Origin: an uncultured Roseburia sp.
Lineage (GTDB): Bacteria; Bacillota; Clostridia; Lachnospirales; Lachnospiraceae
DNA length: 46,197 nucleotides
Reading direction: 5' to 3'
NCBI GenBank assembly: GCA_947649645.1
Contig: CANSSP010000023.1
Location: 1 to 46,197, forward strand
In this document: in pieces, positions 1-6,898 of the stretch
How positions within the stretch are numbered: position 1 is the first letter of the stretch
Layout: each line of letters starts with the position of its first letter
Notes under the pieces: generated by a model
What the model saw: the letters and a program-made list of their open reading frames with translations, nothing else
Database searches by the model: none
Told to the model about the DNA's origin: nothing
Translations under genes and position numbers: made by a program

Positions 1-76
1 ACCATGTACCTGCCAGTGAGCAGCTGCCGCCTAAAATAAACACAACAAAAATAATCAGTTCCCACAAATCATTCAT
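1..76 (-). CDS. N-terminus of a small membrane protein (cut by window edge)
   Basis: The minus strand has an AAAGGAG site at 86-92, nine bases before an ATG at 76. The frame stays open to the window edge and gives 25 residues beginning MNDLWELIIFVVFILGG, a hydrophobic segment that looks like a transmembrane helix or signal anchor. A matching sigma-A promoter lies upstream at 136-164. The family cannot be named from so little sequence; the gene call rests on start, ribosome site, promoter and open frame together. Confidence 0.5.
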   Translation of the reverse strand, partial: MNDLWELIIFVVFILGGSCSLAGTW

Positions 77-135
77 TCCTGATTTCTCCTTTCATGGGCA
101 TGTCAATTTAGATATAGAAATCATCCTCTAAACAG

Positions 136-164
136 AGTTTAATTTATTTTTATTTTAATGTCAA
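136..164 (-). promoter_or_regulatory. Sigma-A type promoter for the left-edge gene
   Basis: On the minus strand TTGACA (159-164) and TAAACT (136-141) are separated by 17 bases. This is a good vegetative promoter placed about 60 bases before the start codon at 76. Confidence 0.5.
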
Positions 165-502
165 TTATTTCATGCTTTTTAGCTTGAAAATATTATTCTC
201 CTTTTCAGTGACAGGCAATATTAGTTTTGACTATTAAATTTTTTATTTATCAGAATTGTGACAACCTCAACCGTCTGCACAATATCGCAGATCCATTGAA
301 CGCAAAAAGCTTAGTCCTATGTCAAGATTTAGTACAAGTTAAAATCGGAAGTATAATTACCAGAACCACGAACGGGAATATTACATACCATTTGGGGGGA
401 TACCCCTTCCCCCAGATCGGCACTCAAAATACGGTAATTCACACTTATCAGACTACTAACGTCTAATAAGATACAATATTTATGAACCTCTCCCAGGAAC
501 GC

Positions 503-545
503 AAAAAACCCTGAAAATGCCCATTCTATGGGATTTTCAAGGGTT
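503..545 (-). terminator. Rho-independent terminator, minus strand
   Basis: A nearly perfect 16-base stem has arms CCCTGAAAATGCCCAT at 509-524 and ATGGGATTTTCAAGGG at 528-543, with a three-base loop. On the minus strand it is followed at once by TTTTTT. It would stop transcripts coming from the DUF4365 block to its right. Confidence 0.75.
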
Positions 546-569
546 CGTAAATCAACTATTCTCAGAAAT

Positions 570-686
570 TTACTGATTCATCTGTTTTGCGAACTTTCCC
601 TTTTTTGTGTTCCGGTCATATATCTCCAGAACTATGTATTTTACTTGCTTTGCAGTGATTTTTGATTGTTCTAAGCCAGCGGCTTT
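570..686 (-). pseudogene. Protein-end remnant containing one copy of the 20-bp repeat
   Basis: Between a stop at 687-689 and the TAA at 570-572 the minus strand reads 38 residues, including KQVKYIVLEIYDRNTKKG and ending KFAKQMNQ. The lysine-rich, protein-like composition suggests the tail of a lost gene. The last codons lie inside the 20-bp repeat shared with 4722-4741, where the same frame reads KFAKQMR before a stop. I do not recognise the family. The rest of 77-880 holds a promoter, a terminator and G-tract repeats but no convincing gene. Confidence 0.3.
579..598. repeat. Left copy of a 20-bp direct repeat (candidate att)
   Basis: CATCTGTTTTGCGAACTTTC occurs here and again, identical and in the same orientation, at 4722-4741. 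The 4.1 kb between the copies holds the DUF4365 gene, the truncated DUF1016 gene and an integrase pseudogene next to the right copy, the layout expected of a small integrated element. The att role is inferred. Confidence 0.5.
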
Positions 687-695
687 TCAACCGTA

Positions 696-827
696 TCCCC
701 AAAATTTTATTTTGGGGGAAAATTCATTTTGCTTTTGTTAATTCCCAATTTCTGATTTTTCAAATTTGGGGGATAGCCTTTTTCCATTTGGGGGATATTG
801 GGGGATAAGATTCTTCCCCCAAATTCC
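696..827. repeat. Cluster of TTTGGGGGATA-like G-tract repeats
   Basis: TTTGGGGGATA-type units occur at 765-774 and 787-796, a shortened copy TTGGGGGATAAG at 798-809, an inverted copy at 814-827, and a hairpin TCCCCAAAA/TTTTGGGGGA at 696-719. A related unit with its own CCCC partner is at 388-405. Four runs of four or five G lie on the plus strand within about 95 bases. The function is unknown; arm-site binding, a replication-type iteron or a G-quadruplex are possible. Confidence 0.45.
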
Positions 828-880
828 TACCTTTTTCCTATTTAGGTACTTTTATTATATCCACTTTTTTAATACATTCA

Positions 881-2668
881 TTATTTCTGTGCAATACTCT
901 CATTTTCCCTGCCTGTCCATATACGATATATCGGAAACTCCATAAAATCTTTCTGTTTTTCTAACTCCATATTTTCAAAAATTCTCTTTGCCTTCCTATT
1001 ATTTTCCAACAAAATATATGCTCCTAGCATTACAGATGGATCATTTTCTCTTCTCTGTGCAATATTTTCCAAAATATCCAATTCTTCATCTGACAGCTTA
1101 CGGATACGATAATAGCATTGATAAACGTTCAAAACCGCTAAGTCAGCATCATTATCTTTATCTATAAGCCATATGCCAATCCTTATTGCAGACTGAATAA
1201 TGGCATCATTTTTATTTACATCATATGCACAAATCATTTCTAACAACATTAAATTCACACGCACTAAATGTCCTCTGTTTTCTATGGAAAATATCTCTTC
1301 TTCCATTTTATCAAATCTCAAATTGGATATTTTAATAAAATCTTTTTCACGCAGTATCGTATATTTAGATGTATCAAAAAACTCTCCATCAGCATAATCT
1401 GATTTACAATCTGCTATACTGTCAGCAAAATTCTCAATCTTATACTTTCCATCCTCTGATTCAATAAAATGGAGTATGATGTTCAAATTTGCTATGGCTA
1501 TATATCCAATAGGCAGAACCTTCTTATCATTAAAGTTAATTGGCTCTCCATATTTAATTCCAAGTAGCAGCATTTTAATATAACTTTCATCTTTATCTGT
1601 TATATTATCACATTCCAAAGGAATTTGAACATCTACAGATTCCAATACATCTTTCACATCTTTTAAATACTGCAACTGACCTTCCAATTCATTTAAACCA
1701 GATTCTTCAATTTGTTGTGCATAGAACTCTGTTTTAATATTTTTGCCATCAACCATAATCCCTCTTCCATCAACCATGTCTAATAAAAATTCTATTGACG
1801 ATATTCTTTCATTAATATTTCCTTTCAATGAAAAGCACAAACTTGGATTACCCTTATGCGGTTCTTTAATTATTATGCTTTTTCCAAAATGAATTTCGTC
1901 ACAATCTGGTGTATGTATAATTTCACAGCTTCTGAAATATTCTTTTCCATTTGCACATACAGACACTTCCATTTTCGTTTGTGCCGACTCAGCCCTCCAC
2001 ATATGACAAATAGGAACCTGATAATTAATGTCTTTGTTTTCAGCATATAAATATATATCGTGGTTAAACAAATATTCATATGGTTTATTTAGGTCATATC
2101 CTATGCCAGCACATGAAAATCCAAAATTTAAATTTTCTAAGCCAATATGTTGAACAATGGAATCAATAGAAATGTTTTTTCCATTTTTCAATAAATCCTG
2201 CCGTTCCCTGTCACTTATAAAATCAAAAATAACATTTGTCACTTCATTCTTATCAATTGGAAATTCATACATGTCCACTGACACTTTTCCATCATCCTTA
2301 CTAGTTTGAAGCAATTGATTAATTTCATATGGCAACAATGCATTATAAAATATCTTTTTTCTAATTCCATCTCCACTAATTTGCACTACGAAATATAGCG
2401 TCCCTCCTTCCCTGCGGTAACTACGCAAATCTGCAATTTCAACTCGATAACAGAATTTATCTTTAGAAAATCTTTTACGTAGTGTCCCTTTCACTTGCAC
2501 AGGCGCACGACCTTTAGAGTATTTTTTACTTTTTGAAATATGTGAATACGCATATATATGTCCATCCCAAGAAGGTTCTTTATCCCCGGAATTCACAAAA
2601 GGAGATAAATAATCTGTTCTGGCTATTACATCTATTACCGCACATACTGCTAATCTTTCAATATCCAT
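881..2668 (-). CDS. DUF4365-type predicted PD-(D/E)XK nuclease, large
   Basis: A 595-residue soluble protein. The first ~160 residues fit the DUF4365 pattern: a helical start, WDG with Asp35, then PVQVKG with Gln58 and Lys60, which matches the D...QxK core of PD-(D/E)XK nucleases. The remaining ~430 residues are unassigned; the C-terminal part (about 480-590) is helical and TPR-like. No signal peptide or membrane segment is seen. It lies 47 bases downstream of the truncated DUF1016 gene on the same strand and is AT-rich like the rest of this island. A defence role is suggested by the nuclease fold and the neighbours but is not shown. The ATG at 2668 has only a weak AGAAAGAAG ribosome site. 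Confidence 0.55.
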   Translation of the reverse strand: MDIERLAVCAVIDVIARTDYLSPFVNSGDKEPSWDGHIYAYSHISKSKKYSKGRAPVQVKGTLRKRFSKDKFCYRVEIADLRSYRREGGTLYFVVQISGDGIRKKIFYNALLPYEINQLLQTSKDDGKVSVDMYEFPIDKNEVTNVIFDFISDRERQDLLKNGKNISIDSIVQHIGLENLNFGFSCAGIGYDLNKPYEYLFNHDIYLYAENKDINYQVPICHMWRAESAQTKMEVSVCANGKEYFRSCEIIHTPDCDEIHFGKSIIIKEPHKGNPSLCFSLKGNINERISSIEFLLDMVDGRGIMVDGKNIKTEFYAQQIEESGLNELEGQLQYLKDVKDVLESVDVQIPLECDNITDKDESYIKMLLLGIKYGEPINFNDKKVLPIGYIAIANLNIILHFIESEDGKYKIENFADSIADCKSDYADGEFFDTSKYTILREKDFIKISNLRFDKMEEEIFSIENRGHLVRVNLMLLEMICAYDVNKNDAIIQSAIRIGIWLIDKDNDADLAVLNVYQCYYRIRKLSDEELDILENIAQRRENDPSVMLGAYILLENNRKAKRIFENMELEKQKDFMEFPIYRIWTGRENESIAQK

Positions 2669-2715
2669 TTATATCTGCTTCTTTCTTCTGAATTATATGG
2701 TTGTTTAGGTATATC

Positions 2716-3519
2716 CTATATATCATCATGCAGATCTTCATGTCTTACTGAATTTTTCTTTAAATCAATTAGCACAAAACATTTTAAAATACGATGGTAA
2801 AATACTAAATCCACATAATAATGAATATTATTCACTATAATTTTATATTGTCGTCCAACAAAGGTAAAACCTTTTCCAAGCTCTAACAAAAATATCTGAA
2901 GATTATCAATAATCCTTTGTTCCAAATCGCCTTCCGAATATTGCTTCAATTCCGGTATATTTAAAAATTCTAAAGTATAAGTGTTTTTAATAACATCTTC
3001 GGGTGTTTGAATTTCTATTCCTTCCTGTGCCAATGATAAAATTCCTTCTTTATCACGACTTACTGCCAGCCGAAGAAAAAGCGCAGAATCCATTTGGCGT
3101 TGTAGTTCCCTAACACCCCACTTTTCACTAACCGCTTCTTTTTCGTAAAAACTCCTTTCCAAATCATCATCAATTTTTATCAATTCACAGATATGTGACC
3201 AACTCAATTTATCAGATACTAAATGATAATCCGGATACTTTAAATAAAACTTTCTCATATTATTCAGATTAGGTCGGCTATATCCTTTACCCAAACGCAA
3301 CGTCAATTCTTTAGAAAGCGTAGTAAGTAATTTACTTCCATAAGCCGCTTTAATATTGCCATTCTGTTCTGATTCCACAATATATTTTCCAATCAGCCAA
3401 TAGGTTTCTGTCATGGTGCTATTAACAACACCTGCTAAGTTCTCTTTTGATCTTTTTACTGTTTCTTCAATATTTAAAATTAGATCTTCTAATAATGTAT
3501 TTAATCTTATTTCGTCCAT
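2716..3519 (-). CDS. DUF1016 (YhcG-type) PDDEXK nuclease, C-terminally truncated
   Basis: 267 residues. The N-terminal DUF1016 helical domain is recognisable from a YWLIGKYIVESEQ segment, a GKGYSRPNLNNMRKFY segment and a LSWSHICELI segment. The C-terminal PD-(D/E)XK domain keeps Asp236, Asp251 and Lys253 (VDLVFYHR, then VLIDLK). The family is usually about 340 residues; here the reading ends right after RHEDLHDDI, where relatives continue with a GQMQMYVNYYD-like helix, so roughly 70 residues are missing. Family members often sit beside restriction-modification genes. Whether the truncated protein still folds is doubtful. A 33-bp palindrome lies 12 bases before the start codon. Confidence 0.8.
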   Translation of the reverse strand: MDEIRLNTLLEDLILNIEETVKRSKENLAGVVNSTMTETYWLIGKYIVESEQNGNIKAAYGSKLLTTLSKELTLRLGKGYSRPNLNNMRKFYLKYPDYHLVSDKLSWSHICELIKIDDDLERSFYEKEAVSEKWGVRELQRQMDSALFLRLAVSRDKEGILSLAQEGIEIQTPEDVIKNTYTLEFLNIPELKQYSEGDLEQRIIDNLQIFLLELGKGFTFVGRQYKIIVNNIHYYVDLVFYHRILKCFVLIDLKKNSVRHEDLHDDI

Positions 3520-3531
3520 ATATTACCCCAC

Positions 3532-3564
3532 TTAAATTTGTCAGACAGTGTCTGACAAATTTAA
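3532..3564. promoter_or_regulatory. 33-bp palindrome upstream of the DUF1016 gene
   Basis: The arms TTAAATTTGTCAGACA (3532-3547) and TGTCTGACAAATTTAA (3549-3564) are exact reverse complements around the single base 3548. With no loop it suits a dimeric DNA-binding protein better than an RNA hairpin. Its place immediately before the start at 3519 suggests an operator, or a recombination or transposase target. Confidence 0.6.
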
Positions 3565-3628
3565 CAGAATCACTAAATCCATTTGTTTTTAAAATGTCAT
3601 TATAAAATCTTGAATATATCAAATCCAA

Positions 3629-4558
3629 TTATATATCCTGATAGAATTGAAATTTACTAATTTCCCGATTTATCATTTCGCTAATATTACTTTGTTCATC
3701 AATATTAACCTCAAATCTACGCAATAATACATCCAAACTTCCCAAACTTAATCCTGTTAACCGTGCAATTAAATAGGGATTTGCACCATTCACTGCTAAA
3801 TTCACTATTCCAGTATTTCTAATACACTCTACTGAAAAAGTATCTTTATCTTCTGGAACATCATATCCAGTTTCTCTCAGTGCATAATAAAACGGTGTAT
3901 TAAACACATTCTCTGAATTACAACTACAAAACAATTCAAAAAATAAATTCTCCTCACAAATTTCTTTACCTATCTTTTCTAACTCCCTTTTTATATCTTG
4001 GCTAAGTGCTCGTGGCAACTTGATTTTAATACCATTATGATATAGCAGTTCAAAATCATCTGAAAAATCTTTCACTTTCAAATTAGCGATTACTTTTCGT
4101 TTTGCAGGAACCAATAATGTAATCTTAAAAAAGAACCCTATCATTGTCATATTACTATACTTTTTAGGATAGCTATTAAAATAATCTAATAATTCTTTTA
4201 TTTGATCTGCATCAATATATCCTCTATTACCAGAAGGTTTTAAATTGTTCTCAGTAATTATCTCATCCCTAAAAGCATCATAATCTGCAATTTTATTAAA
4301 AATATTATCAGCAATTCTTTCTTTATAGAGATAAACAAAAAATTTTTTTATTGTATTCAAATGGTTATTCATTGTATTAACCGTTTGAATGAGACCTTTT
4401 CCATGATAGAATGAAACTGAATCTTTTAATTGTTGACTTCCAATTTCAACTATTTTATCTCCCAATCCAATTTACTCCATATAATCCACAAATTTTAAAG
4501 ATTGATTCGTATAAATGTATTCCAAATCATTAGACTCCACAAATTTTTCTCTATACAT
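3629..4558 (-). pseudogene. Tyrosine recombinase (integrase-like) broken by an in-frame TAA
   Basis: From an ATG at 4558 the frame reads 28 residues ending FVDYME, meets TAA at 4472-4474, and continues in the same frame for 280 more codons. The downstream part has a core-binding SAM-like region (VNTMNNHLNTIKKFFVYLYK) and a catalytic-like domain. The catalytic set is poor: a basic AKRK stretch stands where the first Arg is expected, HxxR is replaced by ECIR, and no Tyr is found near GLSLGSLDVLLRRF. An in-frame GTG 24 bases upstream of the ATG, preceded by AAGG, could be the original start. It is probably the inactive integrase of the island bounded by the 20-bp repeats. Re-initiation at TTG 4465 could still yield 278 residues. 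Confidence 0.65.
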
Positions 4559-4646
4559 TCTAAGATAACTCACTCTATCCACCTTCTCAAATTTTTATTT
4601 TACCTTTATTATACTTCAACTTAAATTTTTTTCATACAGAAAATTT

Positions 4647-4681
4647 AAAAAAGAACCTATGAGCATTCACCCATAGATTCT
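4647..4681 (-). terminator. Rho-independent terminator, minus strand
   Basis: The arms AGAACCTATG (4652-4661) and CATAGATTCT (4672-4681) pair with one mismatch. On the minus strand the stem runs into TTCTTTTTT. It sits downstream of the HEPN/nucleotidyltransferase genes and upstream of the integrase remnant, so it probably ends the toxin-antitoxin transcript. Confidence 0.6.
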
Positions 4682-4721
4682 TTTCATGTCATTATATAGT
4701 TCGCCGCAAAGTTCACTAACG

Positions 4722-4741
4722 CATCTGTTTTGCGAACTTTC
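4722..4741. repeat. Right copy of the 20-bp direct repeat (candidate att)
   Basis: Identical to 579-598. An inverted pair AAAGTTC (4709-4715) / GAACTTT (4734-4740) overlaps this copy, as expected of a recombinase core site, but there is no experimental support. It lies about 160 bases outside the integrase pseudogene. Confidence 0.5.
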
Positions 4742-4787
4742 GACAGAAACTCTGGATTTAGGCTGGTTTGAGGAATATTCACATTTG

Positions 4788-4895
4788 GGTTTACCAGACT
4801 TTTGGTTGGTAAATGGTTTTTGCCTCTGATTTTTTGCAGAAAAATTGAGGGATTTTAAAAGTTGGTAAAATGGTTTTGGAAGTTGGTAAAACTGC
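4788..4895. repeat. TTGGTAAA repeats beside the right candidate att site
   Basis: GTTGGTAAA-type units occur near 4805, 4861 and 4880, and the inverse GTTTACCAG near 4790. They flank the right 20-bp repeat much as the G-tract units flank the left copy. They could be arm-type binding sites or chance AT-rich repetition. No gene is supported in 4742-4960. Confidence 0.3.
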
Positions 4896-4960
4896 TTTTC
4901 TGCTATATACAGAAGAGACAAGCGAAGTTTTCCCCTTTTACTCCCCCTGACTATCCAACA

Positions 4961-5389
4961 TCATTCCTCAAGAACTTTAAACTGCTTCATGCAGTATGTT
5001 TCAGCCAATTTTATAAATTCATCTGCTACGGCAACCTGCCTTTCAGATTCTTCCCGACTGGCAATATAGAAATCATCATAGTCACTCGCATGACGAATTT
5101 CTTCAGCCTCACCGATTTTTCTCCCTATCTCTCTGGGAAAAATCTCATTTTTAACATAGTCCTTATTAAAATTTGCAATAGCATCTTTATGGCGTTTATA
5201 AGATTTTCCGCTCAACGCATGAACCGCATTGATTGCATGAAAAATAGCATAGTAAGCTCGATTATTTGCTCCCTTATATTCCTCTGCCGCCAATAGTATT
5301 CCTGCTGATTACAAATCAGCTTTAGCGGTCTGGAGCCGATAGAGCACAAGGTCGTTTCTCGTTCCAATATCTTCTTCAGGCCGCTCCAT
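4961..5389 (-). pseudogene. HEPN-domain toxin of an MNT-HEPN pair, interrupted by TAA
   Basis: The frame opens at ATG 5389, overlapping the end of the nucleotidyltransferase gene by 14 bases. It reads MERPEEDIGTRNDLVLYRLQ and six more residues, hits TAA at 5309-5311, then continues in frame for 116 codons as a clear HEPN domain. The RAYYAIFH segment gives the R-x6-H ribonuclease-type motif. HEPN proteins of this type are RNases held in check by a minimal nucleotidyltransferase. The stop removes the first helix. A TTG at about 5293 preceded by AGGA could re-start translation and keep the R-x6-H motif, so partial function is possible, but pseudogene is the simplest reading. Confidence 0.7.
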
Positions 5390-5717
5390 ATAAAACCACT
5401 CCTTCTTTATTAATATTTGCATAAAACGGATAATTAACTATCCATTTTCTAAAATGATCCTCACTCTTGGCAATAGGCTTTATATCCAGGTCATTATCCA
5501 GATTAAAATCAAAGGTCATATAGGAAAGCTGCTGGCTGTACACCTTTAAGTCCATATCAGACATATCAAGCAATATCATAATATCTATGTCTGAGTCTGC
5601 TTTGAAATCGCCTCTGGCATAAGAGCCATACAAAATTATCTTGCGTAAATGCGTACCATATATCTTTTTGATTTCTGCAATATACTGTTCTATCACGCTT
5701 TTCATTGACTTTGGCAT
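5376..5717 (-). CDS. MNT-type nucleotidyltransferase (antitoxin candidate)
   Basis: 113 residues from ATG 5717, chosen because AGGAGG at 5724-5729 lies six bases before it; the ATG six bases further upstream is too close. The nucleotidyltransferase signature is complete: Gly31-Ser32 in LYGSYARGDF, then Asp43 and Asp45 in DSDIDIMI, with a later acidic DNDLDIK strand. Minimal nucleotidyltransferases paired with HEPN proteins act as antitoxins, in studied cases by adenylylating the HEPN partner. The gene overlaps the downstream HEPN frame by 14 bases, the usual translational coupling. Here the partner is interrupted, leaving the antitoxin possibly without a target. Confidence 0.8.
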   Translation of the reverse strand: MPKSMKSVIEQYIAEIKKIYGTHLRKIILYGSYARGDFKADSDIDIMILLDMSDMDLKVYSQQLSYMTFDFNLDNDLDIKPIAKSEDHFRKWIVNYPFYANINKEGVVLYGAA

Positions 5718-5780
5718 AGCCATACCTCCTGCCGATTGCAATCACTTGCTTTAATCATATACACTATCAGTAAGTCTTAT

Positions 5781-5808
5781 ATTCTAATTTATTGCTTCTC
5801 TGTGTCAA
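5781..5808 (-). promoter_or_regulatory. Promoter of the MNT-HEPN operon
   Basis: On the minus strand TTGACA (5803-5808) and TAGAAT (5781-5786) are 16 bases apart, about 65 bases before the start codon at 5717. Confidence 0.55.
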
Positions 5809-5830
5809 TATATTTTCACTCTGTTTTACA

Positions 5831-6029
5831 AACTAGTTAATGGCATTTATTTCAAATACGTCCTTTCAGATAAATACTCTTCAAATTTCAAAATCATAAG
5901 GTCAAAAATTTCCTGTAACATGCTAATCTTATCCGAAATATTCGCATACTCCACAGTTATCCCATTTTCGCCATGTCTCTGACTTCCTTACTCACACAAA
6001 TTGCCAGCATTGGTATTCTGTAGACGAAA
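5831..6029 (-). other. Gene-free stretch with a protein-like remnant
   Basis: On the minus strand 5847-5975 reads an open tail ending EEYLSERTYLK, preceded by an in-frame TAA and then LCE-type codons. It looks like the end of a lost small gene and has no ribosome site. I see no intact gene between 5809 and 6115. Confidence 0.25.
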
Positions 6030-6062
6030 CCAGATCATTTCTGCCGGGCAGGAATGATCTGG
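6030..6062 (-). terminator. Inverted repeat behind the orphan response regulator
   Basis: The arms CCAGATCATTTCTGCC and GGGCAGGAATGATCTGG pair almost perfectly, 54 bases after the regulator stop codon. On the minus strand only TTTCG follows, so it is a weak terminator or an mRNA 3'-end stem. Confidence 0.45.
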
Positions 6063-6115
6063 CTATCCTGCATTCAATCCCGGCCAGTCACAATGATCTC
6101 ATCTGTATACAGGAG

Positions 6116-6808
6116 TCATACATCCTTACTGAAACGGTAGCCGATCCCTTTTACCGTTTGTATATATTTAGGGTTTCCGGGATTTTTTTCTACTTTTTTT
6201 CGCAGACGGCTGATGACTGCCATAATATTGCTATCATCATAAACATAATCTTCTTCCCATACATTTTCATAAATTTGTTGCTTTGTCAGTATCTTTCCCT
6301 GATTTTGGGCGAGAAACAAAAGAAGATCAAATTCCTTCGGCGGCAATTCATAATCGCCATCTGCCGTATGAACAGAACGGCCGTCAAGGTCAATCGTCAG
6401 CCCCTCAAAATCAACTACCTGTAACTGCCCGTCTTTCCGGTTAAAGCGCGTATAACGTCTGATCAGTGACACAATGCGGGCAATCAGCTCGTCCATATCA
6501 AAAGGTTTTGTTAAATAATCATCGGCTCCTGCCCGTAAACCGCGCACTTTTGAAGCACTGTCATTTTTGGACGTGAACATTAAAACAGGCAGACTGCTTT
6601 CCTTCCTGATCTGTCCTAATGTTTCAAAGCCGTCAAAACCTGGCATCATTACGTCCAGAATGACAAGCTGGTATTCTTTTTCTTTCAGCTGCAGTAAGCC
6701 GGCTCTCCCGGAAAAACAGAAATCAGCCTCTATGCCTTCCGGTAAAACACTCTGTCTGATCAGTGTGCAAAGCTCTTTATCATCATCTATGATTAAAATT
6801 CGGTTCAA
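6116..6808 (-). CDS. OmpR/PhoB-family response regulator (orphan)
   Basis: 230 residues from a TTG start at 6808, chosen because AAAGGAG sits eight bases upstream and because the family's receiver domain begins right there (NRILIIDDD). The receiver domain is residues 1-115, with acidic Asp8-10, phospho-acceptor Asp52 (LVILDVMMPG) and Lys near LTKPFDMDE. The winged-helix DNA-binding domain is about 130-228 (ELPPKEFDLLLFLAQN, then YIQTVKGIGYRF). No histidine kinase is adjacent. It follows the flagellin gene by 90 bases on the same strand with no strong terminator between, so the two may be co-transcribed. Confidence 0.9.
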   Translation of the reverse strand: MNRILIIDDDKELCTLIRQSVLPEGIEADFCFSGRAGLLQLKEKEYQLVILDVMMPGFDGFETLGQIRKESSLPVLMFTSKNDSASKVRGLRAGADDYLTKPFDMDELIARIVSLIRRYTRFNRKDGQLQVVDFEGLTIDLDGRSVHTADGDYELPPKEFDLLLFLAQNQGKILTKQQIYENVWEEDYVYDDSNIMAVISRLRKKVEKNPGNPKYIQTVKGIGYRFSKDV

Positions 6809-6898
6809 TATCAGCGCTCCTTTATTATCCAGACTCTTCCGGAATAATAACTTTTCATGCAATCCGCCTATGCCGGCTGTCTCACAGATAAACCCTTA

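Noticed and set aside
227..466. Plus-strand open frame of 79 residues in the left AT-rich gap
   Set aside because: No ribosome site, no recognisable composition, and it runs through the G-tract repeat at 388-405.
4667..4921. Minus-strand open frame of 84 residues across the right candidate att site
   Set aside because: It spans a terminator stem, the 20-bp repeat and the TTGGTAAA repeats; its Gln/Lys/Ser-rich text looks like translated repeats. No ribosome site.
4862..5296. Plus-strand open frame of 144 residues opposite the HEPN gene
   Set aside because: Antisense shadow of a clear HEPN domain.
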